Assembly: GCA_016280445.1 (NCBI GenBank)
Contig: JAEEGS010000044.1
Coordinates: 1 to 64,000, forward strand
Reading direction: 5' to 3'
From: Bacteroidaceae bacterium
GTDB taxonomy: Bacteria > Bacteroidota > Bacteroidia > Bacteroidales > Bacteroidaceae
DNA: 64,000 nt
The stretch's first letter is position 1. Every line of letters begins with the position of its first letter. The position numbers and the translations under genes are program-made. Positions 9,500 through 20,378 of the stretch are shown here, piece after piece. The notes under the pieces were generated by a model that saw only the letters and a list, made by a program, of their open reading frames with translations, searched no databases and was not told the origin of the DNA.

Positions 9500-10420
9500 A
9501 TGGCTGAACAAGGAACTGCTTACCACGTGCCGGTGCTGCTCAAGGAGAGCGTAGACGGATTGAACATCGGACAGGGCGGTTGCTATGTGGATGTTACGTT
9601 TGGTGGCGGTGGTCACAGCCGTGAAATCATGTCGAGGCTTGACGGGAACGGCCATTTGTACAGCTTTGATCAGGATGCCGATGCGGAAAAGAACGCAGAA
9701 GGGTTTGATGCGGAGAGGTTTACGTTTGTGAGAAGCAATTTCCGCTTCTTGAAAAACTTTCTCAAGTATCACGGCGTGGAGCAGATAGACGGTCTGCTAG
9801 CCGATCTGGGAGTGAGCTCTCATCACTTTGATGACAGCGAACGGGGCTTTTCTTTCCGTTTTGAGGGAAAACTTGACATGCGGATGAACCAAAGAGCGGG
9901 TTTGACAGCAGCTGATGTGGTGAACACGTATGATGAGAAGCAGTTGGCCGATGTTTTTTATCTCTATGGAGAACTGAAACAGAGCAGAAAGTTGGCAGCC
10001 GCCATCGTGAAAGCAAGGCATACGAAAATGGTGGTGACAATAGGCGACTTCTTGGAGATAGTCAAGCCGTTCTTCCGCAACGAGCGGGAAAAGAAAGAGT
10101 TGGCGAAGGTGTTCCAGGCGTTGCGCATAGAAGTGAACCATGAGATGGACGCTTTGCGTGACATGCTGAAAGGGGCGACGGAGATGCTCAAGCCCGGTGG
10201 ACGGTTGGTGGTCATCACATATCATTCGCTGGAAGACCGCATCGTGAAGAACCTGATGAAGACAGGCAACGTGGAGGGGAAAGAGGACAAGGACTTCTTC
10301 GGCAGGGTGAACACTCCTTTCAGATTGGTGAACCGACAGGTGATTGTGCCGAGTGAGGAGGAAATGGCGCGGAACCCGAGAAGCAGGAGCGCGAAACTGA
10401 GAGTGGCGGAGAGAGTGTGA
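9500..10420 (+). CDS. rsmH: 16S rRNA m4C1402 methyltransferase
   Basis: VPVLLKESVDGL, YVDVTFGGGGHSREI, LADLGVSSHHFDDSERGFSF motifs. Confidence 0.97.
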   Translation: MAEQGTAYHVPVLLKESVDGLNIGQGGCYVDVTFGGGGHSREIMSRLDGNGHLYSFDQDADAEKNAEGFDAERFTFVRSNFRFLKNFLKYHGVEQIDGLLADLGVSSHHFDDSERGFSFRFEGKLDMRMNQRAGLTAADVVNTYDEKQLADVFYLYGELKQSRKLAAAIVKARHTKMVVTIGDFLEIVKPFFRNEREKKELAKVFQALRIEVNHEMDALRDMLKGATEMLKPGGRLVVITYHSLEDRIVKNLMKTGNVEGKEDKDFFGRVNTPFRLVNRQVIVPSEEEMARNPRSRSAKLRVAERV

Positions 10421-10588
10421 AGAGAGTGTGAAGAGCCCGTTTGTAAAAGACTGTGAGCAAGTCTTGTGCTCAGCGCAAGATGACATTCAAATAGAAAAAT
10501 CCACGCCCGAAAAGAGGCGATAAAGTGAGTTAAACATTATTATATTAAAAGAAGAGGCTTGAGAAAATAGCCAACGAGAAAAAGCATT

Positions 10589-11317
10589 ATGTCCAAAAAA
10601 GAGGAAAAAAGGAATGTAGAGCAGGAGGAGTCGGTGATGACTCTTCCCGAAGACACTGGGGCGGAAGAAGTGGTGCTCACAGAGGAACAAGAGGCGATAG
10701 AAGCTATCCGCAAATTTACCAACGAGGATGACGATGACTTGGGAGAATTTTCGGTCAAGTCCATCCTCGGTGGTGATTTCTTGATGAGTAAATTCATGGT
10801 GAAGCAGATCATGTTTGTGATGTTCTGTGCGCTGTTGATGATTCTATATACAGGCAATCGTTATGATAGCCAGCAAGATGCCATCCTGATAGATAGTTTG
10901 CGTGGACGTTTGCAGGAAGTCAAATATAATGTGCTCACGCAATCCAGTGAGTTGATGAACTTGACAAGGCAATCGAACGTGGAGAAGATGTTGAAGGGCA
11001 CTCCCGATAGCCTTTTGCACAATCCGATAACGCCACCTTATCTCATCAAACAGAACGACCGCCGGAGTGTGGCTGACGAGGCAAAAGTGGAAGAAGTGCT
11101 GGTCGACTCATCCGAACTGGTGGCGGCGCAAGAACAACTGGATGCAACGAAAAAAGGTCAGGTAGAGAAGAAAAAGACAGAAGAGAAACCGACTGAAAAT
11201 CAGTCGCCAGAAGAGAAGAAGAGAGCCGGAGGAGAGGTGGCTGGAGAAACGGAAAATAAGACAAATGGTGTGACGGAAACCGAGGTGCAGAACCCTGTAA
11301 AAACTGAAGGACAATGA
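10589..11317 (+). CDS. FtsL-like division protein with extended N-terminus and charged C-terminal tail
   Basis: Position between rsmH and ftsI; single TM segment followed by a short coiled-coil region. Confidence 0.75.
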   Translation: MSKKEEKRNVEQEESVMTLPEDTGAEEVVLTEEQEAIEAIRKFTNEDDDDLGEFSVKSILGGDFLMSKFMVKQIMFVMFCALLMILYTGNRYDSQQDAILIDSLRGRLQEVKYNVLTQSSELMNLTRQSNVEKMLKGTPDSLLHNPITPPYLIKQNDRRSVADEAKVEEVLVDSSELVAAQEQLDATKKGQVEKKKTEEKPTENQSPEEKKRAGGEVAGETENKTNGVTETEVQNPVKTEGQ

Positions 11318-13524
11318 AATTCGACAAGAAATATATCAATACCCGCATTACGGTCATTGTGGTGATGGCAGCCTTGCTGATGCTTGCTATCATCGGCAAA
11401 GCTGTGTATACGGCCACAGTGCAGAATGAGAAATGGAAGAAGGTGGGTGCGGTGAGCGTGAGCGACACGATGTTGTTGAGGCCAAACCGAGGTAACATCT
11501 TGAGCGCTGACGGACAGTTGATGGCCAGCAGTTTGCCCGACTATAAGGTGTATGTGGACTTTCTGTCGGGTATAGAGTGGTGGTACGACTCGGTTGCTGT
11601 TGGCCAGAAAGAGAAAGTGTATGACCCTCAGCAGTTGCACGAGAAGGATTCCATGTGGATGGCTGAGGTGGACACCATTTGCCGCGGGTTGGTGGAGATA
11701 TGTCCGAAGTACACATTTGAGGAATACAAAACGCACTTGCTGGAGGGTTTGGAGAAACGCAAGCGTTATTGGGAAGTGTGCCCACACACGGTGTTGAATT
11801 TCATCCAATATAACCAATTGATCAAACTCCCCATTTTCAACCTGAAGAACCGCAATCGTAGTGGATTGGTGGCAGAAGAGCGTAACAACCGGAATAAGCC
11901 ATTTGGTTCGCTGGCTCGACGTACGTTGGGCGAAATGTATGGCGCGAAGGACTCGGCACGCTCGGGATTGGAATTGGCTTACGACTCGCTGCTGAGAGGT
12001 GAACCCGGAAAGGTTCATAATAAGAAAGTGTTGTCAAAGTATCTCTCCATCGTGGACAAGGAACCTGTGGACGGATATGATTTGGTGACCACCATTGATG
12101 TGAGTATGCAGGACATCTGCGAGAGTGCGTTGCGCGAGAAGTTGCACGAATTGGAAGCCTCAATGGGTGTGGTGATTCTGATGGAGGTGAAGACGGGCGA
12201 CGTGAAGGCAATCGTGAACCTTGTGCGTTATGATGACGGCAATTATTATGAAGCACAGAACTTTGCTTTGGCTGCCTTGATGGAGCCGGGTTCCACCTTC
12301 AAGACCGCTTCCATTCTTGTGGCATTGGATGATGGTTACATTACGGTGGACGATCAGGTGGATACCGGTAGCGGTATTTGCAATATGTACGGTGCGAAGA
12401 TGAAAGACCACAACTGGTATCGTGGTGGCTACGGCACCATTGATGTGCCACACGTGTTGATGTTCTCAAGCAACGTGGGTGTGAGCAAACTGATTGATGC
12501 TCATTATCATAACCAGCCAGAGAAGTTTGTGGAAGGCTTACGTCGTGTGGGTATTGGCACGCCGCTTGGATTACCTTTCGATGGTGCCGCTGAACCGAGA
12601 ATCCGCATGCCTCATAAAGACCACACAGGTGGTTACAAAATGTCGGACAATTGGTCTGCTACGGCTTTGGCGTGGATGTCGATCGGATATGAGACGCAGA
12701 TTCCTCCCATTAGTACCGTTTCCTTCTACAATGCGATTGCCAACAATGGAAAACTGGTGCGTCCACGCTTCGCAAAGGGCATTTCAAAGAATGGAGAGAT
12801 GGTGGAAGAGTTTCCTGTGGAGGTGATACGTACACACATCTGCCGTCAGGCTGCATTGGACGACATCCAGAAGATTCTCTATCGTGTGGTGAACGACCGT
12901 GAGGGACTTGGAAAGAAGGCGGGTAATCCGTATTTCCATGTGAGTGGAAAAACGGGTACAGCACAGGTGGCCGGTAAAGGTGGCTATAAAGGTGGTCAAA
13001 ATGAGCACTTGGTAAGTTTCTGTGGGTATTATCCTTCGGAAGACCCTAAATATACTTGTATCGTCGCCATTCGCCACGCTTACTATGTGGCCAGTGGTGG
13101 TGGCCAGGCAGGTCCTGTGTTCTCGAAGATTGCACAACGCATCTATTCCAAGAATGTGACTACCGACATCAATGTGGCGAAAGACTCGACAGCCGTTTTT
13201 GTCCCTGGTGTGAAGAACGGAAATGTGATAGCGGCACAGTATGTGCTCAACAAATTGGGTGTGAAGTCAGAAGGTGGTAAGGGATATGAGTGGGGAACCG
13301 CGGTGGCTGGTGATGATGCTGTTGAGTTTCAGTCGGTGAAGGTGAGCAATGATATTGTGCCCAACGTGTTGGGAATGGGAGCCAGAGATGCAGTTTGTGC
13401 ACTTAGCAATCGTGGATTGAAGGTGCGGATGACCGGACGTGGCAAGGTGGTTGCGCAGAGTGTGTCGAGTGGCAGCAAGGTGGTGAAAGGACAGACCGTG
13501 ACGCTGACTTTGGCGCTCAAATGA
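11314..13524 (+). CDS. ftsI: Penicillin-binding protein 3 (FtsI-type transpeptidase) with C-terminal PASTA domain
   Basis: LMEPGSTFKTAS, SSNVG, KTGTAQ motifs; C-terminal VPNVLGMGARDAVCALSNRGLKV PASTA-like. Confidence 0.95.
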   Translation: MKFDKKYINTRITVIVVMAALLMLAIIGKAVYTATVQNEKWKKVGAVSVSDTMLLRPNRGNILSADGQLMASSLPDYKVYVDFLSGIEWWYDSVAVGQKEKVYDPQQLHEKDSMWMAEVDTICRGLVEICPKYTFEEYKTHLLEGLEKRKRYWEVCPHTVLNFIQYNQLIKLPIFNLKNRNRSGLVAEERNNRNKPFGSLARRTLGEMYGAKDSARSGLELAYDSLLRGEPGKVHNKKVLSKYLSIVDKEPVDGYDLVTTIDVSMQDICESALREKLHELEASMGVVILMEVKTGDVKAIVNLVRYDDGNYYEAQNFALAALMEPGSTFKTASILVALDDGYITVDDQVDTGSGICNMYGAKMKDHNWYRGGYGTIDVPHVLMFSSNVGVSKLIDAHYHNQPEKFVEGLRRVGIGTPLGLPFDGAAEPRIRMPHKDHTGGYKMSDNWSATALAWMSIGYETQIPPISTVSFYNAIANNGKLVRPRFAKGISKNGEMVEEFPVEVIRTHICRQAALDDIQKILYRVVNDREGLGKKAGNPYFHVSGKTGTAQVAGKGGYKGGQNEHLVSFCGYYPSEDPKYTCIVAIRHAYYVASGGGQAGPVFSKIAQRIYSKNVTTDINVAKDSTAVFVPGVKNGNVIAAQYVLNKLGVKSEGGKGYEWGTAVAGDDAVEFQSVKVSNDIVPNVLGMGARDAVCALSNRGLKVRMTGRGKVVAQSVSSGSKVVKGQTVTLTLALK

Positions 13525-13557
13525 AATAAGGTGTGGAACTAAAAGAACATATAAACA

Positions 13558-15003
13558 ATGAAACTGGAAAATCTCGTAAGTAAACTCGATGTCCTCGCAG
13601 TGCAGGGCGACATGGAGCGTGACATCACTGGCGTGCAGATTGATTCTCGCCAGATTGTGGATGGAAACCTTTTTGTTGCCGTGCGAGGAACGGTGGCTGA
13701 TGGGCACAACTATATAGGCAAGGCGTTGGACAAGGGCGCTGTGGCTGTGTTGTGCGAAGAGATTCCCGCTGATGCCCAAGAAGGGGTCACTTATGTGAGA
13801 GTGGCCAATACGGAGCAGTCGGTTGGTCAGGTTGCCACCACTTTTTATGGCGATCCGACGAGCAAACTGAAACTGGTGGGTGTGACAGGCACCAACGGGA
13901 AGACCACGATTGCGACCGTGCTTTACGAGATGTTCCGTTACATGGGGCACAAGGCAGGACTTCTTTCCACCGTATGCAACTACATTGATGGTGAGGCGGT
14001 TCCAACAGAACACACCACTCCTGACCCCATCACGCTGAATGCCCTTTTGGCACGTATGGTGGAGGCGGGATGTGAATATGCCTTTATGGAAGTGAGCAGC
14101 CATAGTGTTGTGCAGAACCGTATTGGCGGTTTGAACTTTGTGGGCGGTCTTTTCACGAACATCACACGTGACCATCTCGACTATCATAAGACTTTCGAGA
14201 ACTACATCAAGGCAAAGAAACAGTTCTTCGACAACCTTCCCGACACAGCGTTTGCGGTCACGAATGCAGATGACAAGAACGGCCTGGTGATGGTGCAGAA
14301 CACGAAGGCGCAGGTGAAGACTTATTCTGTGCAGAGTCCTGCTGACTTCAAGGCGAAGATTATAGAGTGTCACTTTGAGGGTATGTATCTCGATATCAAT
14401 GGTAAAGAGGTTGGTGTTCAGTTCATCGGCAAATTCAATGTGAGCAACCTGTTGGCGGTGTATGGCGCTGCCATCATGTTGGGTAAAAGCGAACAGGAGG
14501 TGCTGGTGGCGCTGAGTGCAATGAAGCCTGTGAATGGACGTTTTGAGGCGTTGCGTTCCCCCTCGGGTTATACAGCCATTGTCGATTATGCCCATACTCC
14601 CGACGCCTTAGAGAATGTGCTCAATGCCATTCATGGTGTGCTGGAGGGAAAGGGTGAAGTCATCACCGTGTGCGGTGCAGGTGGTAACCGTGATAAAGGA
14701 AAGCGTCCGCTCATGGCTCGTGAGGCTGTGAAGCAGAGCGATCGTGTCATCATCACCAGTGATAATCCGCGTTTTGAAGAGCCTCAGGACATCATCAACG
14801 ATATGCTTGCAGGTCTTGACGAGGAGCAGATGAAGAAGGTGATAGCCATCGTTGACAGGCGACAGGCCATCAAGACCGCTTGTGTGATGGCCAAGCCAGG
14901 CGACGTGATTCTCATTGCCGGCAAGGGACACGAGGACTATCAGGACGTGAAGGGCGTGAAGCATCACTTTGATGACAAGGAAGAGGTGAGAGCCTGTTTT
15001 TAA
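13558..15003 (+). CDS. murE: UDP-N-acetylmuramoyl-tripeptide synthetase (MurE)
   Basis: [36 protein letters not shown] motifs. Confidence 0.97.
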   Translation: MKLENLVSKLDVLAVQGDMERDITGVQIDSRQIVDGNLFVAVRGTVADGHNYIGKALDKGAVAVLCEEIPADAQEGVTYVRVANTEQSVGQVATTFYGDPTSKLKLVGVTGTNGKTTIATVLYEMFRYMGHKAGLLSTVCNYIDGEAVPTEHTTPDPITLNALLARMVEAGCEYAFMEVSSHSVVQNRIGGLNFVGGLFTNITRDHLDYHKTFENYIKAKKQFFDNLPDTAFAVTNADDKNGLVMVQNTKAQVKTYSVQSPADFKAKIIECHFEGMYLDINGKEVGVQFIGKFNVSNLLAVYGAAIMLGKSEQEVLVALSAMKPVNGRFEALRSPSGYTAIVDYAHTPDALENVLNAIHGVLEGKGEVITVCGAGGNRDKGKRPLMAREAVKQSDRVIITSDNPRFEEPQDIINDMLAGLDEEQMKKVIAIVDRRQAIKTACVMAKPGDVILIAGKGHEDYQDVKGVKHHFDDKEEVRACF

Positions 15004-15059
15004 TGTAAGATAGGCAGTAAAGCATAGACGATTAGTAACTAACATATTGATTAAACCCC

Positions 15060-16319
15060 ATGTTATACGACTTATTCAAATATCTGTCCGACTTTGACAT
15101 CCCGGGTGCGGGCTTGTTCTGTTATGTCTCCTTTAGGGCTTTGGCATCGCTCATTCTTTCCTTGTTCATCTCGATGGTGGCAGGTGAGTACTTCATCAAG
15201 TATATGCGAAAGAAGAAGCACATCGAGGAAGCTCGTGATGCTGCCATTGATCCTTATGGTGTACAGAAGAAGGGTGTGCCTTCAATGGGTGGCATCGTCA
15301 TTCTTGCTGCGGTGATTGTGCCGGCTTTGCTGTTTGGCCGATTGAATAATGTGTACGTGGTGTTGCTGATTGTGACTATTGCCTTCTTTGGCATCATCGG
15401 TTTCATGGATGACAAAATTAAGTTGTCAGGCAATAAGGATGGTCTTGCGCCACGATGGAAAATGTTGGCGCAATTGGTGTTTGGTGTTGCTGTGGGCCTG
15501 ACGCTGTGGCTCAGTCCTGACGCTGTGGTTCGCGAAAATGTGGAGCGTGAGATAGGTGAAAATGTGGAGGTGTACCATAAGAGTGAAGCGCGCAAGAGCA
15601 CGGTGACAACGGTGCCTTTCGTGAAGAGTAACAACATAGACTATTACGAAGTGTTCAGTTTCATTAAGGATGGTAAGACGAAACGTGCCTGTGGCTGGAT
15701 TCTCTTTGTGCTGGTGACCACTTTCGTCATTGCTGCAGTGAGCAACGGTGCCAACTTGAATGATGGTATGGATGGTATGTGTGCAGGCAACTCTGCCATC
15801 ATCGGTGTCACGTTGGGTATCCTTGCCTATGTGAGCGGTCATATTCGTTTTGCTGACTATCTGAATGTGATGTATATACCGGGTTCGGAGGAGATTGTGG
15901 TCTTCCTTAGTGCCTTTGTGGGTGCTCTGGTTGGCTTCCTTTGGTATAATGCTTATCCTGCCAAGGTGTTCATGGGTGATACGGGCAGTTTGGCCATCGG
16001 TGGTGTCATTGCCGTCACGGCGGTCATCATTCACAAGGAACTGTTGCTGCCCATCTTGTGTGGCATCTTCTTGATGGAAAGCCTCTCGGTGATGCTCCAG
16101 ATTGCCTACGCTAAGCAGGGCAACAAGAGGGGAAAGAAGTGGCGTGTGTTCAAACGTGCACCGTTCCACGACCACTATCGTCACAAGATGGAAGAGGGGG
16201 TCACATACCTCATCAAGCGTCCTAAGGGTTTGTTGTTTGAGTCGATGATTACGACGCGCTTCTGGATTGTCACCATCCTGTTGGCCGCCATCACCATCAT
16301 TACTTTGAAAATTAGATAA
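15060..16319 (+). CDS. mraY: Phospho-N-acetylmuramoyl-pentapeptide transferase
   Basis: KKGVPSMGGIVI, NLNDGMDGM, FMGDTGSLAIGG motifs. Confidence 0.97.
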   Translation: MLYDLFKYLSDFDIPGAGLFCYVSFRALASLILSLFISMVAGEYFIKYMRKKKHIEEARDAAIDPYGVQKKGVPSMGGIVILAAVIVPALLFGRLNNVYVVLLIVTIAFFGIIGFMDDKIKLSGNKDGLAPRWKMLAQLVFGVAVGLTLWLSPDAVVRENVEREIGENVEVYHKSEARKSTVTTVPFVKSNNIDYYEVFSFIKDGKTKRACGWILFVLVTTFVIAAVSNGANLNDGMDGMCAGNSAIIGVTLGILAYVSGHIRFADYLNVMYIPGSEEIVVFLSAFVGALVGFLWYNAYPAKVFMGDTGSLAIGGVIAVTAVIIHKELLLPILCGIFLMESLSVMLQIAYAKQGNKRGKKWRVFKRAPFHDHYRHKMEEGVTYLIKRPKGLLFESMITTRFWIVTILLAAITIITLKIR

Positions 16320-16334
16320 AATACGGAAAATAAG

Positions 16335-17666
16335 ATGAAAAGAATCGTTGTGTTAGGTGCTGCTGAGAGCGGTGCGGGTGCGGCCGTGTTGGCCAAGAAG
16401 AAGGGGTTTGATGTGTTTGTGAGCGACATGTCGAACATCAAGGATAAATACAAGAAACTCCTGAACGACCACGGGATTGTGTGGGAGGAAGGGCATCATA
16501 CGGAAGAGTTGATTCTCAATGCCGATGAGGTCATTAAGAGTCCGGGCATTCCTGAGAATGCACCGATGATTCAGAAACTCAAGGAGAAGAACATCCCGAT
16601 TATCTCCGAGATTGAGTTTGCCGGACGTTACACGAACGCGAAGATGATTTGTATTACGGGTAGTAACGGCAAGACGACCACGACCTCGCTGATTTACCAC
16701 ATCTTGAAGAATGCGGGATATAACGTAGGTTTGGCCGGAAACATCGGTAGCAGCCTTGCCTTGCAGGTGGCTGAGGAACAGCACGACTACTATGTGATTG
16801 AACTGAGCAGTTTCCAACTCGACAACATGTACGACTTCAAGGCCGACATTGCCGTGCTGATGAACATCACACCCGACCATCTCGACCGTTACGATTTCAA
16901 GATGCAGAACTATGTGGACTCCAAGATGCGCATCATCCAGAACCAGACGCCCGACGACGCTTTCGTCTTTTGGAACGATGACCCTATCGTGGCGGCTGAA
17001 CTGAAGAAATATAACATCAAGGCGCGTCTTTGCCCCTTCAGCGAGTTCAAGAGCGATAGTGTGATTGGTTATGTGGATGAGGACGAATACGTGATTGAGA
17101 GTCCCACGCCTTTCAACATGGAGCAGGAGGAATTGGCTTTGCGCGGCAAGCACAATCTCTACAACTCGCTCGCCGCCGGTATTACAGCCGATTTGGCAGG
17201 TGTGAGCAATGAGCAGATTCGTGAGGGATTGAAGAGTTTCGAGGGTGTGGAGCACCGTTTGGAGAAGGCTGGCCGTGTGCGCGGTGTGGAGTTCATCAAT
17301 GACTCGAAGGCCACCAACGTGAATGCCTGCTGGTATGCACTGGACAGCATGCGTACCCCCGTGGTGCTCATCCTCGGTGGAAAGGACAAGGGTAATGATT
17401 ATTCGGAGATTTTTGACCTCGTCAGAGAGAAGTGCATAGGCCTCGTCTTCTTGGGTGTTGACAACTCAAAACTCCATGCAGCGTTCGACAGTTTCGGTAT
17501 TCCGATTGCCGATGTGCGGAGCATGAAGGATTGTGTGGACGAGTGCTACAAGATGGCTAAACCGGGCAGCACCGTCCTGTTGAGCCCTTGTTGCGCGAGC
17601 TTCGATCTCTTCAAGAACATGGAGGACCGGGGCGAGCAGTTCAAAGAGTGTGTGAAGAATTTGTAA
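16335..17666 (+). CDS. murD: UDP-N-acetylmuramoylalanine--D-glutamate ligase
   Basis: ITGSNGKTTTTSL, NDSKATNVNA, LSPCCASFDLF motifs. Confidence 0.97.
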   Translation: MKRIVVLGAAESGAGAAVLAKKKGFDVFVSDMSNIKDKYKKLLNDHGIVWEEGHHTEELILNADEVIKSPGIPENAPMIQKLKEKNIPIISEIEFAGRYTNAKMICITGSNGKTTTTSLIYHILKNAGYNVGLAGNIGSSLALQVAEEQHDYYVIELSSFQLDNMYDFKADIAVLMNITPDHLDRYDFKMQNYVDSKMRIIQNQTPDDAFVFWNDDPIVAAELKKYNIKARLCPFSEFKSDSVIGYVDEDEYVIESPTPFNMEQEELALRGKHNLYNSLAAGITADLAGVSNEQIREGLKSFEGVEHRLEKAGRVRGVEFINDSKATNVNACWYALDSMRTPVVLILGGKDKGNDYSEIFDLVREKCIGLVFLGVDNSKLHAAFDSFGIPIADVRSMKDCVDECYKMAKPGSTVLLSPCCASFDLFKNMEDRGEQFKECVKNL

Positions 17667-17753
17667 GGAACGCTTGGAACAGACTGTCGGTGGGGAGGTC
17701 TCTCATAAGTTTGGAACAACGGCAGTCGAAAGAGTAAGAAAAAGAAACGTTAT

Positions 17754-19085
17754 ATGGGAAAGTTTGTGAACGCCCTCTTTGGGGGCAATCTTTTCAAGGG
17801 GGACAAGGGAGTGTGGATGATATACTTCTTCCTCTGTATGATTTCGCTGGTGGAAGTGTATAGCGCATCGAGCCGTCTGACGTTCGAGGGCGGCCACCAC
17901 TGGGCTCCAATGGTCAGCCAGGCAGGTTTCCTGTTGGCTGGATTGGTCATTATCCTTCTGGTTCACCGAATCCCTTGCAAATGGTTCATGCTTTTCCCGT
18001 TCATCCTGTTGCCTCTGGCGGTGCTTTTCTTGCTGATTGCAGTGCTGGGCGGTGGTGGCGAAATCAACGGAACCAACCGTTGGCTCAGTTTTGGCTCCAT
18101 CAGTTTCCAGCCCTCCGAGGTGGCAAAGGCGGCGTTGCTGATGACAGCGGCAGTGGTGTTGGCCAAGACACAAACCGAACGTGAGGATATGGTGCGCGGC
18201 AGGCGTCGCAAAGTGGTGGGTGCTATCAAGGGCAAGCGCTATCTGGCTTTTGCCATCGTGGGTGGCGCAGCGCTGCTGGTGTGTGGATTGATTATCATGG
18301 ATAATGTGTCCACCGCACTGATGCTCTTTTCGGTTGTCGTTGTGATGATGTTTATCGGCCAGGTGCCTAACGACCTCATGTTCAAGGGACTTGGCGTCAT
18401 TCTTGGCGCGGGTGTGTTCTTTGTGATGATGGTCATGGCCGTGCCCGAAACCACATGGGAACAAATCCCCGGTTGTAAGCGTGTGGTGACAGTGAAGCAC
18501 CGCATTGAGCGTAAACTCAACATAGGCGAAGATGTGGCTGAGAAAAGGGCGAAGAAAACAGAAACGCAGATTCTGCTCGACGATGAGAACTCGCAGACGA
18601 CCTACGCTTCCATCGCCATTGCTAATTCCGATGTCATTGGTCGTGGTCCAGGCAACTCCATTCAGCGAGACTTCTTGCAGCATGCGGAGTCAGACTTCAT
18701 CTACGCCATCATTGTGGAGGAGATGGGTGTTTTGGGTGCGTTCTTCGTGGCTTTCCTCTACCTGGCCTTGCTCATCCGCGTGGGACGAATAGCGCAGAAG
18801 TGCACAAGTTTCTTCCCTGCCTACCTGGTACTGGGCTTTGGTATCATGATGGTGTTGCAGGCGTTTGTCAACATGAGCGTGGCCGTTGGTTTGGCACCTG
18901 TCACGGGACAGACGCTCCCGCTCATCAGTAAGGGTGGAACGTCCATCCTGATAACGAGTTTCTACATCGGTGTCATCCTCAGTGTGAGCCGATACGCAGA
19001 GAAAAAAGAGCAGAATGCACCGTTGGTGACAGCCGTTCCTAATGGTGAGACCAGTGAGTATTACACGGACGGTGCAATGGCTTGA
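17754..19085 (+). CDS. ftsW: FtsW/SEDS peptidoglycan glycosyltransferase
   Basis: Polytopic; FQPSEVAKAALL, AESDFIYAIIVEEMG, LPLISKGGTSIL SEDS motifs. Confidence 0.95.
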   Translation: MGKFVNALFGGNLFKGDKGVWMIYFFLCMISLVEVYSASSRLTFEGGHHWAPMVSQAGFLLAGLVIILLVHRIPCKWFMLFPFILLPLAVLFLLIAVLGGGGEINGTNRWLSFGSISFQPSEVAKAALLMTAAVVLAKTQTEREDMVRGRRRKVVGAIKGKRYLAFAIVGGAALLVCGLIIMDNVSTALMLFSVVVVMMFIGQVPNDLMFKGLGVILGAGVFFVMMVMAVPETTWEQIPGCKRVVTVKHRIERKLNIGEDVAEKRAKKTETQILLDDENSQTTYASIAIANSDVIGRGPGNSIQRDFLQHAESDFIYAIIVEEMGVLGAFFVAFLYLALLIRVGRIAQKCTSFFPAYLVLGFGIMMVLQAFVNMSVAVGLAPVTGQTLPLISKGGTSILITSFYIGVILSVSRYAEKKEQNAPLVTAVPNGETSEYYTDGAMA

Positions 19086-19148
19086 GAGTCAAAAGGGACT
19101 CCATAAAAAATTTTTGCAAAATAAAAGTGTGATTTATGGGCATTTATG

Positions 19149-19179
19149 TTGGGAAATTCGAGGTTTTTTCGTACATTTG
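19149..19179 (+). promoter_or_regulatory. Internal dcw promoter upstream of murG (TTG-N20-TACATTTG)
   Basis: TTG at 19149-19151 and TACATTTG at 19172-19179 in an AT-rich 134-nt ftsW-murG gap. Confidence 0.6.
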
Positions 19180-19219
19180 CCCATTCAATGGTTCTATCAG
19201 AGCATAAGTGAAGTAGAAA

Positions 19220-20356
19220 ATGGATGATAATAGACCTTTTAGAGTGATTGTGAGTGGCGGCGGAACGGGTGGACACATATTCCCGGCCGTTTCGATTGCC
19301 AATGCCATCAAGAAACAACATCCCGAGGCGGAGATTTTGTTTGTGGGTGCTGAGGGGCGTATGGAGATGCAGCGTGTGCCAGCAGCGGGATACAAGATAG
19401 TGGGTTTGCCGGTGCGTGGCCTTTTGCGTCCGCTGTGGAACCCAAAGAACTTGGGCGTGATGTTGGATTTTTTCAAGAGCAAGAGGATGGTGAAGAAGAT
19501 TATCCGCGAATTCCGTCCGCACGTGGCGGTGGGCGTGGGCGGTTATGCCTCGGCTCCGACGTTGAATGCGGCTTATTCGATGGGCATACCTTGCTTGATT
19601 CAGGAACAGAACTCCTACGCGGGAGTGACCAATAAATCCTTGGCCAAGAAGGCGAAAGTGGTGTGTGTGGCGTATAACGGCATGTCACGTTTCTTCCCAG
19701 CCTCGAAGATTATCATGACGGGCAATCCTGTCCGCCAGAATTTGCTCGACAACAAGACGACAAAAGAAGAGGCTCGACAGAGTTTCGGTCTTGACCCCAA
19801 CAAGAAGACGGTGCTGATTGTAGGTGGAAGTCTGGGCGCGCGGACAATCAACGAAAGTGTGTTGTCTCATCTGGAGGATATCCGTCAAAGTGACGTGCAG
19901 TTCATCTGGCAGACCGGCAAGTATTATAGCCAGAGCATAGCAGAGGCCTTGAACAAGACGGATGAAGTGCCCAACATGAAGGTGATGGATTTCATCAGCA
20001 GCATGGACAACGCCTATGCAGCCGCCGACATTGTGGTGAGCCGCGCTGGTGCCAGTTCCATCTCGGAGTTATGTCTCTTGGGCAAGCCCTGCATCCTTGT
20101 GCCTTCACCCAATGTGGCGGAAGACCATCAAACGAAGAATGCGATGATGCTGTCGCACAGAGGAGCGGCTATCCTTGTGAAGGATAAGCACGCAAAAGAA
20201 ACTTTGATAGACGTTGCGCTTAAAACAGTGGTGGATGATTTGAAGTTGGAATCATTGAGCGGGAATGTAAAGGCGCTCGCTTTCCACAACTCGGCTGATG
20301 TGATTGCCGCAGAAGTGTACAAGCTGGCATGGGAATATAGAAACAAGAAAAACTGA
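19220..20356 (+). CDS. murG: UDP-GlcNAc--lipid I N-acetylglucosaminyltransferase
   Basis: SGGGTGGHIFPAVSIAN, GGSLGARTINESV, SRAGASSISEL motifs. Confidence 0.97.
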   Translation: MDDNRPFRVIVSGGGTGGHIFPAVSIANAIKKQHPEAEILFVGAEGRMEMQRVPAAGYKIVGLPVRGLLRPLWNPKNLGVMLDFFKSKRMVKKIIREFRPHVAVGVGGYASAPTLNAAYSMGIPCLIQEQNSYAGVTNKSLAKKAKVVCVAYNGMSRFFPASKIIMTGNPVRQNLLDNKTTKEEARQSFGLDPNKKTVLIVGGSLGARTINESVLSHLEDIRQSDVQFIWQTGKYYSQSIAEALNKTDEVPNMKVMDFISSMDNAYAAADIVVSRAGASSISELCLLGKPCILVPSPNVAEDHQTKNAMMLSHRGAAILVKDKHAKETLIDVALKTVVDDLKLESLSGNVKALAFHNSADVIAAEVYKLAWEYRNKKN

Positions 20357-20378
20357 AAGACTGAAAAATAGAATACTG

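Noticed and set aside
13267-14595. 442-aa minus-strand ORF opposite ftsI/murE
   Set aside because: Antisense shadow of murE; His-rich low-quality composition and no motif
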